Program-made: the position numbers and the translations under genes
Assembly: GCA_947854175.1 (NCBI GenBank)
Contig: CANTYJ010000080.1
Location: 1-64,000, forward strand
Origin: an uncultured Turicimonas sp.
GTDB taxonomy: Bacteria; Pseudomonadota; Gammaproteobacteria; Burkholderiales; Burkholderiaceae_F
Direction: 5' to 3'
DNA length: 64,000 nucleotides
Part shown: in pieces, positions 1 through 10,348 of the stretch
Layout of the letters: each line of letters begins with the position of its first letter
Position numbering within the stretch: position 1 is the stretch's first letter
Notes under the pieces: generated by a model
What the model saw: the letters and a program-made list of their open reading frames with translations, nothing else
The model's database searches: none
Told to the model about the DNA's origin: nothing

Positions 1-206
1 GTCCATCCATCTTATTATTCGTGGTTTTAACATTTCTTTTGAATGTTATTGCTAAAGTCGTTGTCCAAAGAATAATCTATGCCGGTCAGATTGGAAGCAT
101 TCCGGCCCAAGACTTGATTTTCCTTTTAGTCTGCTTACTAACAGAGTCTTTTGCTTTTGCGTATGTATGCTTTTCCGATAAGTGCCGAAGGACATTTTTT
201 TATTAG
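1..206 (+). CDS. C-terminal fragment of a membrane protein
   Basis: The reading frame is open from the left edge and stops at a TAG ending at 206, so only about 67 C-terminal residues are visible and the start lies outside the window. The fragment has two hydrophobic stretches, one rich in Val, Leu and Ile at its beginning and one around LIFLLVCLLTESFAFAYV, followed by a short basic tail. This looks like the end of an integral membrane protein. The next two genes also encode small membrane proteins of unknown function, so this may be the first of a cluster. No family is recognised. A GTG inside the frame could act as a start, but the frame is open upstream of it. Confidence 0.5.
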   Translation, partial: PSILLFVVLTFLLNVIAKVVVQRIIYAGQIGSIPAQDLIFLLVCLLTESFAFAYVCFSDKCRRTFFY

Positions 207-266
207 TAATTTTCTGGATTAGTAATAAAATAAAAGTATTCATTGAACGGGTAGTGTTTAAGTTTT

Positions 267-857
267 ATGGAAGAAAGCGGTTTTTTTGAATATTGGTTTA
301 CAGTAGCTTTTGTACTATTTTTTATCGTCTGGTTCCCTTCTTATGCGATAAAAACCAAAGGCCGGGGTTTACCTTTGTGGGGATTGGCAGTTTCAATTGT
401 TTTGCTGTTTTTGATTTTGCCTCTGATAAACATTGCCATTATTCAGGAGATGATTTCCGCTTATTGGAATAGCAATTTCTCTGCTGTCCCGGACATGGTT
501 AAGAACGTCACCATGAAAGCCGGTAGTATCCACAGAAGCGCGACACTTGATCAGGTTTATCTGGCGGTTTCCGGGTTAATGATTCTGGTTGGAATTGTTC
601 AAAGCATGATGTCTGCATGGCTGTTATATGTTCGTCATAACCGCAGGAGCCTTTTTCGGGCAATTCGCTTTATGTGGTGCTCGGCTCTGATGACGGTTCT
701 TGCAGTAGGCCTCTTTCCATTTCTTTTCTTGGGGGCAGCCGGCTCACCTTTTGCATTGGACTGCGCACCTTACGAGGCTCTTTACATCGCTATCCTGTTG
801 CTGATCACGGCATATCTTAGAATGTGTCCGGCAGTCGCCAAATTTTATCCTAACTAA
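267..857 (+). CDS. Hypothetical multi-pass membrane protein, 196 aa
   Basis: The product has about five hydrophobic segments: roughly residues 9-29, 37-62, 98-122, 135-158 and 168-185. It is therefore predicted to be an inner-membrane protein with short loops. A hydrophilic loop of about 35 residues, with several Met, Asn and Ser, separates the second and third segments. No catalytic motif, signal peptide or metal-binding site is visible. It lies 11 nt ahead of the next membrane-protein gene on the same strand, so the two are probably co-transcribed. No strong Shine-Dalgarno precedes the ATG. I do not recognise the family. Confidence 0.6.
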   Translation: MEESGFFEYWFTVAFVLFFIVWFPSYAIKTKGRGLPLWGLAVSIVLLFLILPLINIAIIQEMISAYWNSNFSAVPDMVKNVTMKAGSIHRSATLDQVYLAVSGLMILVGIVQSMMSAWLLYVRHNRRSLFRAIRFMWCSALMTVLAVGLFPFLFLGAAGSPFALDCAPYEALYIAILLLITAYLRMCPAVAKFYPN

Positions 858-868
858 TTGCAGAGCCT

Positions 869-1393
869 ATGTCCTGGCTTACCGATGGCTACACTCTTGG
901 ATTTATAGTCTTTTTATGTCTTCTGGCTTTTTTGTCTGTTGTGCATTTAAGCCAGAAAAGTAAAAGGATGCCTTTGTTGTTTCTTGGGACGATATGGCTT
1001 TCGGTTTTAACGACTCCGTTGTTTGAGTTATTTTGCTACTACAGAGTCTACTTATTTGCCAAAACTCAAAGCCGTCTGATGCTTAACGCGGCCGGATATC
1101 TTCAGGCGAGTCTTCTTGTTTTTCTTGTGTGTTTTGCTTTATCAGCTTATTTGGCTATTTCAATTTACAGGAATCCCGGATTTGAAAAAACGAAGCAGCT
1201 GATTATGTCTTTGGCAGTTAATGTCACCTGCGGAGCGGTAACCTTAATTGAAGCTCCGAAGCTTGTTTGGCCGCTGGCTAACTCAATGGTACTCGATGCG
1301 ACGGTACCGGCCTTCATGTTACTTTTTTTGTTTAACATGGCCGGCGGAATTTTCGGACTGATGAGTTTCCGAAAACTTAGGCAAATCAGATAA
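869..1393 (+). CDS. Hypothetical four-helix membrane protein, 174 aa
   Basis: The protein has four clear hydrophobic segments near residues 8-26, 36-55, 76-99 and 146-166, with short polar connections. It has no recognisable enzymatic or transport motif. It follows the 196-aa membrane protein by 11 nt and has similar size and composition, so the two may be distant relatives or subunits of one complex. That is inference from context only. The gene ends before a gap of about 240 nt that precedes ndk, so it is not part of the ndk operon. Function unknown. Confidence 0.6.
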   Translation: MSWLTDGYTLGFIVFLCLLAFLSVVHLSQKSKRMPLLFLGTIWLSVLTTPLFELFCYYRVYLFAKTQSRLMLNAAGYLQASLLVFLVCFALSAYLAISIYRNPGFEKTKQLIMSLAVNVTCGAVTLIEAPKLVWPLANSMVLDATVPAFMLLFLFNMAGGIFGLMSFRKLRQIR

Positions 1394-1637
1394 ATAGTCT
1401 CGTTCTGAGCGACAGTAAGCGAACCTTCGTTTTGAAGATGGTTTCTTTTTTGTGTACCAAAAGTTAACAATCAACCTAATATCGGGTGTAGACAAAAAGT
1501 TGTCCGTCTACCTACATGATAAAATCCCAAAATTGTCAAGTTTGACAGATAGTGCTATTCATTAGTGTGGATAGCTTTATTAACTAGTATGTCTTTGCGG
1601 GAAGCAAGGACGAATTATATTTTTTTAAGAGCAAGAA
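1394..1637. other. Intergenic region upstream of ndk
   Basis: This 244-nt AT-rich gap holds no supported gene. It must carry the promoter of the ndk-rlmN operon. TTGTCA and TTGACA hexamers occur around 1536-1552, but no matching -10 element is convincing. The ndk start is preceded only by an A/G-rich stretch rather than a strong Shine-Dalgarno. Confidence 0.4.
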
Positions 1638-2063
1638 ATGGCAGTAGAACGCACACTTTCTATCATTAAACCCGATGCAGTCGCCAAAAACGTAATTGGC
1701 CAGATTTACACACGTTTCGAAAGCAATGGTCTTAAAATCGTTGCTTCCAAGATGAAATGGCTTTCCCGTCAGGAAGCTGAAGCATTTTACGCAGTTCACA
1801 AAGAAAGACCTTTCTTTAAAGATCTCGTCGATTTCATGGTTTCCGGTCCGGTTCAGGTTCAGGTTCTTGAAGGCGAAAATGCCATCATGAAAAACCGTGA
1901 ACTCATGGGCGCAACAGATCCGAAGAAAGCTGCTAAGGGTACTATCCGTGCTGACTTTGCACAGAGCATCGACGCTAACGCCGTTCATGGTTCTGACAGC
2001 CCCGAAACAGCTGCTGTTGAAATCGCTTTCTTTTTCCCACAGATGAATGTTTATTCACGCTAA
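1638..2063 (+). CDS. ndk: Nucleoside diphosphate kinase
   Basis: Cytoplasmic enzyme that moves the gamma phosphate from ATP to other nucleoside diphosphates through a phosphohistidine, balancing NTP and dNTP pools. The 141-residue length is normal for the family. The N-terminus [10 protein letters not shown] and the catalytic stretch [12 protein letters not shown], with active-site His117, are intact. It heads the conserved ndk-rlmN-rodZ-ispG-hisS-bamB-der order typical of betaproteobacteria. rlmN starts 12 nt after its stop, so the genes probably share a transcript. Nothing unusual is seen. Confidence 0.97.
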   Translation: MAVERTLSIIKPDAVAKNVIGQIYTRFESNGLKIVASKMKWLSRQEAEAFYAVHKERPFFKDLVDFMVSGPVQVQVLEGENAIMKNRELMGATDPKKAAKGTIRADFAQSIDANAVHGSDSPETAAVEIAFFFPQMNVYSR

Positions 2064-2074
2064 TTAGGAAAACC

Positions 2075-3244
2075 ATGTCAGTCATTTCAAACGAGGATCA
2101 AAAGATTAACCTTCTCGGACTTGATCAGGAGGGTTTGAAGTCTTTCTGTGCTTCCATGGGTGAAAAACCTTTCAGAGCAGTTCAGCTTGAAAGATGGATT
2201 CATCGCCGGGGAGCAAAAAACTTTGATGAAATGACTGATCTAGCTAAATCCTTCCGGGCAAAACTTGCACAGGTTGCAGAAATAAAAGGTCCTGAAATTC
2301 TCCGTGATAAGACGGCATCAGACGAAACGCGTAAATGGCTGGTGGACGTCGGAGGCGGAAACGCTGTAGAAATGGTGTTTATTCCGGAGAAAGACAGAGG
2401 GACTTTATGCATTTCCAGCCAAGCAGGATGTGCCATGAATTGCCTGTTTTGTTCAACAGGAAAACAAGGTTTTAATCGGAATCTCACTTCATCGGAAATT
2501 ATCGGTCAGCTTTGGCATGCTGAACATACTCTCAGAAAAGACAGAGGTGTCACAGATGAGAATGAACGGGTGATTTCCAATGTAGTGCTCATGGGCATGG
2601 GTGAACCTTTGCAAAATCTGGAGGCCGTTGTACCTGCATTAAATTTAATGTTGGATGACCATGCATACGGTTTGTCACGTCGCAGAGTGACAGTTTCTAC
2701 TTCAGGCCTTGTCCGCCAAATTGATAAATTGGCAGAACGTTGTCCGGTAGCTCTTGCAGTCAGTTTGCATGCTCCCAATAACGAACTGCGTGACAAGATA
2801 ATGCCTGTCAACCGCAAACATCCTATTGAGGATCTGTTGGCTGCATGCAAACGTTATCTCAAGGTTGCTCCTCGAGATTTCATCACTTTTGAATATATCA
2901 TGATCGGGGGAGTTAATGACTCGGAAGAACAAGCCCGGGAATTGGTCCGCTTGGTCAAAGATGTACCTTGTAAATTCAATTTAATCCCATTTAATCCTTT
3001 TCCGGGTTCCGGATTACTGAGAAGTCCGGAGCAAAGTGTTAAGGCTTTTAGCAAAATTCTCAATGACGCCGGTATTGTCTGTACTATTAGAAAAGTGAGA
3101 GGCGATGATATAGACGCAGCTTGCGGACAGTTAGCCGGAGAGATTAAAGATCGTACCAAGTTGGCTGAGAAAAGAGCTGACAGACAAATCATTATTAAGG
3201 AAATCACGAGTTCTTCAACAAGAAGTCCTGGAGAAGAAAAATGA
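2075..3244 (+). CDS. rlmN: Dual-specificity 23S rRNA/tRNA C2 adenine methyltransferase
   Basis: Radical SAM enzyme that methylates C2 of A2503 in 23S rRNA and A37 in several tRNAs. The [4Fe-4S]/SAM motif CAMNCLFC lies at about residues 119-126, and the downstream GMGEPL motif is present. A conserved Cys near residue 350 (AACGQLAGE) is the methyl-carrying cysteine of the family. At 389 residues it is of normal length. An AGGA sequence sits just before the ATG. Its stop overlaps the start of the rodZ-like gene as ATGA, which indicates translational coupling. Confidence 0.96.
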   Translation: MSVISNEDQKINLLGLDQEGLKSFCASMGEKPFRAVQLERWIHRRGAKNFDEMTDLAKSFRAKLAQVAEIKGPEILRDKTASDETRKWLVDVGGGNAVEMVFIPEKDRGTLCISSQAGCAMNCLFCSTGKQGFNRNLTSSEIIGQLWHAEHTLRKDRGVTDENERVISNVVLMGMGEPLQNLEAVVPALNLMLDDHAYGLSRRRVTVSTSGLVRQIDKLAERCPVALAVSLHAPNNELRDKIMPVNRKHPIEDLLAACKRYLKVAPRDFITFEYIMIGGVNDSEEQARELVRLVKDVPCKFNLIPFNPFPGSGLLRSPEQSVKAFSKILNDAGIVCTIRKVRGDDIDAACGQLAGEIKDRTKLAEKRADRQIIIKEITSSSTRSPGEEK

Positions 3245-4401
3245 CAGACCAAAATGAAAAGCAAAATCAGGATCCGGTAGAGACAAGCTCAAACGCCCCG
3301 GAATACGGACGGCTTTTGGCTGAGACCCGTGAAGCAAAAGGCTTAGGTGTTGAGCAGGTTGCTTCCCAGCTCAGACTTTCTCCAAAACAGATTCTTGGAA
3401 TGGAGACAGGAGATCCGAAGGCATTTGCCTCGGTGGTTTATACCCGGGCTCATTTAAGAAGTTATGCCCGGCTACTAGGCATGGACGAAGGAAAGATAAT
3501 TTCTTTATTCAATAACTCATTGAACCTCGAAGATAGAGATCAGAGTGCGTTTATCAAGAAAACCACCTCCGGCCTTCGTCCCTATCAGGAAGAAACGACC
3601 AAAAACGGAAAAGGAAAAGGTATCGGATGGCTTATCTTTTTAATCGTTTTAGGAATTGTGGCCTACGCCGGCTGGAGATATTCCAATGAATCCTTTAATT
3701 TCAATTCTGTCAAAGAGTCTTTGGGGTTCATGAATGATTCCAAAGAAAAGGTAGAAAAGGAAGTACAAGAAGAACGGCAGGCAGTTGCTGAAGAATTGAC
3801 GGCAAAACAAGCCGCTGAAGAAAAGAAAGAGGACAAAAAAGAGCCGGAAAATAAACCTGCAGAAAAGACTGAAGTCAAGCCTGACCAGCCTAACAATGCT
3901 CCGGCCGAGACATCCGCAGCTCCTGTACCGGTAGCCAGCCAACGGGCTGTGAACCAGTTGGGAACAACACCTGAAGAGAAGGCCTTGGAAGAAAAGGTAA
4001 TGGCTGATCATGCACGTCAGCTTGAGGAGCAGAAAAAACTCGCAGAGGAAAAAAATAAAAACCAGGTTCAAGAAGTAGTCAAACCAAGAACCTTGGCCGT
4101 CGTCCAAAATCAGGACGGTTGGAGTACCGTTTTACCGGGTTATGTTAAAGGAACCCCTGTTCAAATCAATCTTAAATCAACGGACGGTGACTGTTGGTTC
4201 GGCATCTATGTTGATGGGAAGCTCGTTGACAACACCACTTTGAAACAAGGAGGTGAAAAACAATTTTCTCATCCGTTACCTTTCAGAATTACCGTTGGAA
4301 ATAAATTCCGCGCGACAGTTCTTTTAAACGGCAATCCTGTCAATATTGCAGAGTCCGGTAAGAGCGGGACGGTTTCTTTCCAAGTTTTCCCGGAGAAATA
4401 A
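3241..4401 (+). CDS. rodZ: RodZ-like cytoskeletal protein with helix-turn-helix and DUF4115 domains
   Basis: The protein has three parts. An N-terminal helix-turn-helix of the RodZ type spans about residues 22-90 ([16 protein letters not shown]). A single transmembrane helix lies at about 129-148. A long Glu/Lys/Pro/Ala-rich linker leads to a C-terminal periplasmic beta domain resembling DUF4115 at about 295-385. RodZ links MreB to the cell-wall elongation machinery. The position between rlmN and ispG is the usual place for this gene in Burkholderiales. The linker is low complexity and probably disordered. Family assignment is firm; the cell-shape role is inferred from the family. Confidence 0.88.
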   Translation: MTDQNEKQNQDPVETSSNAPEYGRLLAETREAKGLGVEQVASQLRLSPKQILGMETGDPKAFASVVYTRAHLRSYARLLGMDEGKIISLFNNSLNLEDRDQSAFIKKTTSGLRPYQEETTKNGKGKGIGWLIFLIVLGIVAYAGWRYSNESFNFNSVKESLGFMNDSKEKVEKEVQEERQAVAEELTAKQAAEEKKEDKKEPENKPAEKTEVKPDQPNNAPAETSAAPVPVASQRAVNQLGTTPEEKALEEKVMADHARQLEEQKKLAEEKNKNQVQEVVKPRTLAVVQNQDGWSTVLPGYVKGTPVQINLKSTDGDCWFGIYVDGKLVDNTTLKQGGEKQFSHPLPFRITVGNKFRATVLLNGNPVNIAESGKSGTVSFQVFPEK

Positions 4402-4404
4402 TAA

Positions 4405-5634
4405 TTGAGTAATACGAGAAACGGCCCGATGAAAATTAAATGGGCCGGTAGAGAAGTTCTTTTGGGCGGAGGAAGTCCGGTAGTCGTTCAATCCATGACC
4501 AACACGGAAACAGCCAATATCCCGGCCACAGTGGAGCAAATATTGGAGCTGGCGCAGGCAGGTAGTGAACTCGTCCGCCTAACTGTAAATACACCCGCGG
4601 CAGCTCAAGCAGTGCCGGAAATAAGAAGACAGTTGGATGAGGCAGGTTGTTATGTCCCCTTGGTAGGGGATTTTCATTACAACGGACACAAACTTCTAAC
4701 CGATTATCCTCAATGTGCCAAAGCATTATCAAAGTACAGAATAAATCCCGGAAATGTTGGAAAGGGAGATAAGTACGAAGAGAATTTTAAGACTTTGATT
4801 GAACTGGCCATAAAGTATGAAAAACCAATCCGAATCGGTGTCAATTGGGGATCTCTTGATCAACAGCTCCTGGCACAAATGATGGAGGAAAACAATAAAC
4901 TGGAAGAACCGTTGGGTTCCGATGAAGTTCTTCGTAGAGCTTTGGTCAGAAGTGCTGTTGAAAGTGCAGATGCCGCAGTTGCTTTGGGGCTTCCGAAAGA
5001 GCAAATTGCAATTTCAGCGAAGGTCAGCGGTGTCAAAGAACTGGTTGATATTTATAGAAAACTTCAGAGCGCTTGTAATTATAGTCTTCACCTTGGTTTG
5101 ACTGAGGCAGGAATGGGACTTAAAGGAACAGTTTCTTCAACGGCTGCCCTATCAATATTATTAGCGGAAGGGATCGGAGATACGATTAGGGTTTCTTTAA
5201 CACCGGAACCCGGTCAGAAACGTTCAGCTGAAGTGGACTTGGCTTGCGAAATTTTGCAGTCCCTCGGAATGCGTAACTTTGAACCGAAGGTTATCTCCTG
5301 TCCGGGTTGCGGAAGAACCAGCAGTGCATTGTTTCAGGAACTTGCAAAAGAAACACAAGTTTATTTAAAGAGCAAAATGCCGCAATGGCGGAAAAAATAT
5401 CCCGGCGTAGAAAATATGACGGTTGCCGTTATGGGGTGTGTTGTGAACGGCCCCGGAGAAAGCCGCCATGCCAATATTGGAATTTCCCTACCCGGAAGCG
5501 GTGAGTCTCCGGTTTCTCCTGTTTATGTCAACGGCAATAAATATTGCACGTTGAAAGGAGAAAAAATGAACTCAGAATTTAAAAAATTAATAGATAATTA
5601 CGTCGAAGAAACTTTTGGATCTGATAAGAGTTAG
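4405..5634 (+). CDS. ispG: 4-hydroxy-3-methylbut-2-enyl diphosphate synthase
   Basis: IspG (GcpE) carries out the penultimate step of the MEP isoprenoid pathway using a [4Fe-4S] cluster. The N-terminal barrel signature [13 protein letters not shown] is present. The C-terminal cluster ligands appear as SCPGCGRTS and [15 protein letters not shown] start at 4405 is preferred because GGAGAAA lies 6 nt upstream; an ATG at 4429 is an alternative that would shorten the protein by 8 residues. The gene sits 3 nt after the rodZ stop and 2 nt before hisS, so all are in one operon. The length of 409 residues is normal. Confidence 0.96.
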   Translation: MSNTRNGPMKIKWAGREVLLGGGSPVVVQSMTNTETANIPATVEQILELAQAGSELVRLTVNTPAAAQAVPEIRRQLDEAGCYVPLVGDFHYNGHKLLTDYPQCAKALSKYRINPGNVGKGDKYEENFKTLIELAIKYEKPIRIGVNWGSLDQQLLAQMMEENNKLEEPLGSDEVLRRALVRSAVESADAAVALGLPKEQIAISAKVSGVKELVDIYRKLQSACNYSLHLGLTEAGMGLKGTVSSTAALSILLAEGIGDTIRVSLTPEPGQKRSAEVDLACEILQSLGMRNFEPKVISCPGCGRTSSALFQELAKETQVYLKSKMPQWRKKYPGVENMTVAVMGCVVNGPGESRHANIGISLPGSGESPVSPVYVNGNKYCTLKGEKMNSEFKKLIDNYVEETFGSDKS

Positions 5635-5636
5635 AC

Positions 5637-6920
5637 ATGGCAAAAGATAAAATTCAGGCAATTAAGGGTATGGCAGACATGCTGCCTACGGATACTCCGT
5701 ATTGGGATAAATTTACAGAAGCTGCAACTGAAGCTGCCCGAGATTACGGTTATATGCAGATTCGTACCCCGATCCTTGAACAGACCAGACTATTCAAGCG
5801 AGGCATCGGAGAGGTGACCGATATCGTAGAAAAAGAAATGTATTCTTTTGTCGATTCCTTAAACGGTGACGAATTAACCATGAGACCGGAAAATACTGCT
5901 TCTGTTGTCCGGGCTTGTATCGAACACAATCTTCTTTACGATGCACCGAAACGTCTTTGGTATATGGGACCGATGTTCAGACATGAACGTCCGCAAAGAG
6001 GCAGATTCCGCCAGTTCCATCAGTTTGGTCTTGAAGCACTCGGATTTAAAGGTCCCGATGTGGATGCCGAACAGCTTCTGCTTGTTAACAGAATCTGGAA
6101 AAAACTTGGAATCAAACATGTCTGGCTTGAGTTGAACTGCCTGGGACAGCTCGATGAACGTAAACTTTATAGAGAAGCTCTTATCAAATACTTTGAAGCA
6201 AACAAAGAAATTTTGGATGAAGAAGCTCAAAGACGCCTTTATTCCAATCCGTTAAGAATTCTCGACACAAAAAATCCTGATATGCAGGAATTGGTTGAGA
6301 ATGCTCCGAAATTAATTGATTACCTTGGGGAAGAGTCCAAAGCTTTCCTAAATCGTCTGGAAGAAATTCTGACAGCCGAAGGTATTCAATACAAAATTAA
6401 TACAAGACTCGTTCGTGGTCTTGACTACTACAACCTGACCGTATTTGAATGGGTCACCGATAAGCTCGGAGCACAAAGTACTATCTGCGGAGGCGGCCGT
6501 TATGATCCCCTGATTGGTATCCTCGGAGGAAAAGAAACTCCGGCATGCGGTTTTGCGATGGGTATCGAAAGAATCATTGATCTGATGAAAGAAGAAGGCG
6601 TCAGCCCGGCATATAAAGAATGCTCGGTTTACCTGGCATGGAGCGGGTCAGATACTTATCTGTATTCATTGAATATTGCTGAGAAGCTCAGAGACAGAAA
6701 AGTCAGCACGATTCTTCACTCCGGCTCATCTAAATTTGCAAACCAAATGAAGAGAGCCGATGCAGCGGGTGCTGAGTATGCGGTTATTATCGGAGAGTCC
6801 GAAGTTCAGGATAATACAGTGACGATTAAACCTCTGAGAGAACATCTTGAGGATTATGGTACTCAACTTAAATTACCTGTTGAGGAAGCCCTTAATTATT
6901 TAGCCGAACACAACAAATAA
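5637..6920 (+). CDS. hisS: Histidine-tRNA ligase
   Basis: Class II aminoacyl-tRNA synthetase that charges tRNA-His. Motif 2 (RPENTASVVRA), the histidine-binding signature LVRGLDYYN and motif 3 (GGGRYDPLIG, then GFAMGIERI) are all present. They are followed by the C-terminal anticodon-binding domain from about residue 330. The 427-residue length fits the family. It begins 2 nt after ispG and is followed 16 nt later by the yfgM-like gene, the standard betaproteobacterial order. The catalytically inactive relative hisZ lies further down the same strand, so the two must not be confused. Confidence 0.97.
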   Translation: MAKDKIQAIKGMADMLPTDTPYWDKFTEAATEAARDYGYMQIRTPILEQTRLFKRGIGEVTDIVEKEMYSFVDSLNGDELTMRPENTASVVRACIEHNLLYDAPKRLWYMGPMFRHERPQRGRFRQFHQFGLEALGFKGPDVDAEQLLLVNRIWKKLGIKHVWLELNCLGQLDERKLYREALIKYFEANKEILDEEAQRRLYSNPLRILDTKNPDMQELVENAPKLIDYLGEESKAFLNRLEEILTAEGIQYKINTRLVRGLDYYNLTVFEWVTDKLGAQSTICGGGRYDPLIGILGGKETPACGFAMGIERIIDLMKEEGVSPAYKECSVYLAWSGSDTYLYSLNIAEKLRDRKVSTILHSGSSKFANQMKRADAAGAEYAVIIGESEVQDNTVTIKPLREHLEDYGTQLKLPVEEALNYLAEHNK

Positions 6921-6936
6921 TCACACAAGGATTGAT

Positions 6937-7563
6937 ATGGCATACGATTTAGAAGAACAAGAGTCCCTGGCCGAGATTAAGGCATGGTGGGAAAAATGGG
7001 GAACTTTGATTCTAACTGTTGTAACAATTGCTTGTTTTGTTGCCGCAGGTTTAAGAGGTTGGCAGTGGTATCAGATGAAACAATCAGCTGACGCCGGCTC
7101 TTTATATAGCATGATGATTCAGGCAAGCAATAATAAGGATCAGACCAGAGTTCAAAATTTGTCTGATAAGCTCCAAGAAGATTATGCAGGCACAGCCTTT
7201 GCCGGCATGGGTTCTTTGCTCGCAGCTTACTCGGCTGAGAGAAACAACAAGACGGCAGACGCTATTAAAGATCTTCAGTGGGTTATTGATTCTGATGATT
7301 ATCCAGAATTAAAAACCATTGCTTCCGTCCGCTTAGCAAGCCTTTATTTAGATCAAGGTTCAAATGAGCAGGCTCTGCAGGTTTTGAACGCGATTAAAAA
7401 CCCGGATGCTGAAAAAGCTTTGGTAGAAGATAGAAAAGGTGATGTCTATATTGCAATGGGTGACAAAGCCAAGGCAAAAGAAAGCTGGACTGAAGCTTTA
7501 AAGGCCTGTACAACAACCAATCCTTTAGCACGGGTTATTCAGATAAAACTTCAAGCACTCTAA
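6937..7563 (+). CDS. YfgM-like tetratricopeptide membrane protein
   Basis: A 208-residue protein with a short cytoplasmic N-terminus, one membrane anchor at about residues 17-41, and a periplasmic alpha-helical TPR-type domain (TPR_21). Relatives called YfgM act as accessory subunits of the SecYEG translocon and hand over outer-membrane substrates to periplasmic chaperones. The position between hisS and bamB is diagnostic for the family. The ATG is preceded by an AAGGA-type ribosome site. Function is inferred from family and gene order. Confidence 0.85.
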   Translation: MAYDLEEQESLAEIKAWWEKWGTLILTVVTIACFVAAGLRGWQWYQMKQSADAGSLYSMMIQASNNKDQTRVQNLSDKLQEDYAGTAFAGMGSLLAAYSAERNNKTADAIKDLQWVIDSDDYPELKTIASVRLASLYLDQGSNEQALQVLNAIKNPDAEKALVEDRKGDVYIAMGDKAKAKESWTEALKACTTTNPLARVIQIKLQAL

Positions 7564-7572
7564 CAGTTTATT

Positions 7573-8688
7573 ATGAAAAAAATATATTTGCCGTTGGCCT
7601 CAATCCTTTGTGCAGCTTTAATCTCAGGTTGTTCTTCAACTAAGCATGAGCCGGCTGAACTTGTAAATTTCACTCCGGCAATTAATGTCACGGAAGAATG
7701 GTCTGTCAGCATGCCGGATGCAGAAGGCTTTTTAGTACCCGGTGTCTATGACGATATCGTCTTTGTTGCCGGAGGGAAAGAACTCTCAAAAGTTAATGCC
7801 CGTACCGGAAATAGAGAATGGACCGTTTCTTTTGATTCTCCGGTTGTCGGCGGGGTTGGTACTGACGGATATAACACGGCTGTCGGGCTTGAAAACGGAG
7901 AGCTTGTCGTCGTTAATTCTGAAGGCAAAATCGACTGGCTGAAGTCAATGACAACAGAGCTGGCCGGCCCTCCGGTAATTACCAATGGTCTCGTCATAGT
8001 CAGAACCAAAGATGTAAAAATTACCGCTTTTGAAGCATCCAGCGGTGATCAGCAGTGGGTCTTCCAAAGAAATCAGCCCGCTTTGACTCTGAGAGCTCCC
8101 GTATCCATGGTTACCCGTGATAACTTATTGTTTGCGGGACAGCCAAACGGTAATGTTGTCATTATTGATGTAAAAACCGGAAGACCTGTTTTTGAGTTTC
8201 CTGTAGCTCAGGCCCGGGGGATCACTGAAGTTGAACGTCTTATCGACGTTGTCGGTGCACCGGTTCTCAGCGAAGACATGCTCTGTGCGGCCGCTTATCA
8301 AGGCGCAGTGACCTGTATTAATGCAATGAACGGCCAGATGAGATGGACTCAGAATGTCGATGCTGTGACCGGACCGGCAATCGATGATGACAACGTATAT
8401 GTTGTCGATGCAACCGGGATTGTTCGTGCTTATTACAGAGAAAGCGGCGAACTCAGATGGGAAAACAAGACAATGACCTACCGCGGTGTCAGTGCTCCGG
8501 TAGTGATGCCGGGAACAGTGGCTGTCGGAGATAACGAAGGGTACGTTCATTTGCTCTCACCTAGAACCGGTGAAGAAATTGGAAGAACCCGCTTGAATGG
8601 AGCGATTGTAACGGCAGCACCAACTTTTGGTGCCGGCGCAATCTTCCAAACGAAAGATGGAGAAGTGGCTTATTTAGCTACAAGATAA
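7573..8688 (+). CDS. bamB: Outer-membrane assembly lipoprotein BamB
   Basis: A lipoprotein of the BAM complex, which inserts beta-barrel proteins into the outer membrane. The N-terminus is a lipoprotein signal with lipobox LISGC, predicting acylation at Cys20. The rest consists of repeated beta-propeller blades of the PQQ-repeat type, seen as recurring TGxxxW and GxLxW patterns such as TGNREW and SGELRW. At 371 residues it is of normal size. It is flanked by yfgM and der, as in related genomes, and ends 4 nt before der. Confidence 0.93.
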   Translation: MKKIYLPLASILCAALISGCSSTKHEPAELVNFTPAINVTEEWSVSMPDAEGFLVPGVYDDIVFVAGGKELSKVNARTGNREWTVSFDSPVVGGVGTDGYNTAVGLENGELVVVNSEGKIDWLKSMTTELAGPPVITNGLVIVRTKDVKITAFEASSGDQQWVFQRNQPALTLRAPVSMVTRDNLLFAGQPNGNVVIIDVKTGRPVFEFPVAQARGITEVERLIDVVGAPVLSEDMLCAAAYQGAVTCINAMNGQMRWTQNVDAVTGPAIDDDNVYVVDATGIVRAYYRESGELRWENKTMTYRGVSAPVVMPGTVAVGDNEGYVHLLSPRTGEEIGRTRLNGAIVTAAPTFGAGAIFQTKDGEVAYLATR

Positions 8689-8692
8689 AAGT

Positions 8693-10024
8693 ATGTTGCC
8701 TGTTGTTGCTTTGGTTGGTCGTCCCAACGTTGGAAAGTCGACTTTATTTAACCGTTTAACCCGATCCAGAGACGCTTTAGTTGATGATTTTCCCGGTTTG
8801 ACCAGGGACAGACATTACGGTGAAGGCCGAGTCGGTGATAAGCCTTATTTGGTGATAGATACGGGCGGGTTTGAGCCGATCAGAACCGAAGGGATTGTCA
8901 AAGAGATGACTAACCAGGCGCAGTTGGCTATTACTGAGTCTGATATCGTTCTTTTTATTGTTGACGGACGTGCCGGACTAACTCCGCAGGATCAGAGAAT
9001 TGCTCAGTCCTTACGTGTTTCCGGAAAGAAAACTTATCTGGTTGTCAATAAAGCCGAAGGCATGAGCGAAACCGTCAAAGCTGAATTTTATGAATTAGCT
9101 TTAGGTGAACCTTATCCAATTTCAGCTGCCCATGGAGAAGGTGTCCGTGCCCTGATGGATTTGGTGCTGGAAGGATATCCTTCAGAAAAGGAAATCGAAA
9201 AAGAAGGCGACTTTGTTCATAAAATCAAAGTGGCCATTGCAGGTCGTCCGAACGCCGGAAAGTCAACTCTTATCAATGCTCTTATCGGCGAAGAAAGACT
9301 AATTGCCTATGACATGCCCGGTACCACCAGAGACGCAATTGAGGTGGAGTTTACCTACAAGGACAGAGACTACACCTTAATCGACACAGCCGGTCTTAGA
9401 AGAAAAGGGAAAGTTTTCGAAGCCATTGAAAAGTTCTCAGTCATTAAAACTCTTCAGGCTATCGAAAACTCAAACGTTGTTGTTCTGTTGCTAGATGCTA
9501 AAGCCGGGATTTCTGAGCAGGACGCCAATATCGCCGGTTATATTCTCGAAAGTGGAAGGGCTCTGGTCATAGCTATTAACAAATGGGATGATATCGGTGA
9601 GTACGAGCGTGCCAGAGTTAAAGAAGAATTTGAGTACAAGATCCATTTCCTTAGATGGGCAAAGAGTTTGTATATCTCAGCTCTTCATAAGAGAGGACTT
9701 GGAAACCTGCTCAATGCTGTCAATGAAGCCCACGCGGCAGCTTTTGCAAAATTGTCGACTCCGAAACTGACAAGAGCTTTGATAGAAGCGACAACCAAGC
9801 AGCTTCCCCCAAGAGCCAGAGGGGGACGTCCGAAAATGCGTTATGCACACCAGGGAGGTATGAACCCGCCGGTGATCGTTATTCATGGAAATGCTTTACA
9901 GGACGTACCTGAAAGCTATAAACGCTATCTTGAAGGCTTCTTTAGAGAAAAATTTAATCTGAAAGGTACTCCGTTGAGGATCGAATTAAAGACAAATAAG
10001 AATCCGTACGCTCAAAACGATTAA
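8693..10024 (+). CDS. der: Ribosome assembly GTPase Der
   Basis: Tandem-domain GTPase needed for 50S subunit maturation. Both G domains are complete: GRPNVGKST near residue 8 with DTGG, and GRPNAGKST near residue 184 with DTAG and NKWD. They are followed by a C-terminal KH-like domain with the basic stretch [11 protein letters not shown]. The length of 443 residues is typical. The gene begins 4 nt after bamB. Its end is followed by an 84-nt gap before hfq that contains a TACAAT hexamer, which could be part of a separate hfq promoter. Confidence 0.97.
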   Translation: MLPVVALVGRPNVGKSTLFNRLTRSRDALVDDFPGLTRDRHYGEGRVGDKPYLVIDTGGFEPIRTEGIVKEMTNQAQLAITESDIVLFIVDGRAGLTPQDQRIAQSLRVSGKKTYLVVNKAEGMSETVKAEFYELALGEPYPISAAHGEGVRALMDLVLEGYPSEKEIEKEGDFVHKIKVAIAGRPNAGKSTLINALIGEERLIAYDMPGTTRDAIEVEFTYKDRDYTLIDTAGLRRKGKVFEAIEKFSVIKTLQAIENSNVVVLLLDAKAGISEQDANIAGYILESGRALVIAINKWDDIGEYERARVKEEFEYKIHFLRWAKSLYISALHKRGLGNLLNAVNEAHAAAFAKLSTPKLTRALIEATTKQLPPRARGGRPKMRYAHQGGMNPPVIVIHGNALQDVPESYKRYLEGFFREKFNLKGTPLRIELKTNKNPYAQND

Positions 10025-10108
10025 TATAGTAAATGTTTCAATAGAGACCTCTCATACAATATTTTTGATTTTTTTATTTTGTGCATTGCACACACGGAGA
10101 TAATAAAT

Positions 10109-10345
10109 ATGACAAAAGGGCAATTATTACAAGACCCGTTCTTAAACAGCCTTCGTAAAGGAAAAATTCCCGTCTCAATTTACTTGGTAAACGGTATCAA
10201 ATTACAAGGACAAGTTGAATCTTTCGATCAATATGTAGTGCTTTTAAGAAATACAGTCACACAGATGGTTTACAAGCACGCAATTAGTACAATTGTTCCC
10301 GCAAGAGCAGTACCTCTTTCCGGAGAACAGCAGGAAGCAGAATAA
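10109..10345 (+). CDS. hfq: RNA chaperone Hfq
   Basis: Small Sm-fold protein of 78 residues that forms hexamers and helps small RNAs pair with mRNAs. The Sm1 region ([23 protein letters not shown] is close to the Hfq consensus) and the Sm2 motif YKHAIST are intact. The frame is open upstream to 10079, but the ATG at 10109 is the right start: it has GGAGA 8 nt upstream and begins at the conserved family N-terminus. The next gene, hflX, starts 3 nt after the stop, the classic hfq-hflX arrangement. Confidence 0.97.
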   Translation: MTKGQLLQDPFLNSLRKGKIPVSIYLVNGIKLQGQVESFDQYVVLLRNTVTQMVYKHAISTIVPARAVPLSGEQQEAE

Positions 10346-10348
10346 GTA

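Noticed and set aside
3649-4107. Open frame antisense to the rodZ linker
   Set aside because: It is composed almost entirely of Phe, Leu, Ser and Cys, caused by the Glu/Lys-rich linker on the other strand. No start context.
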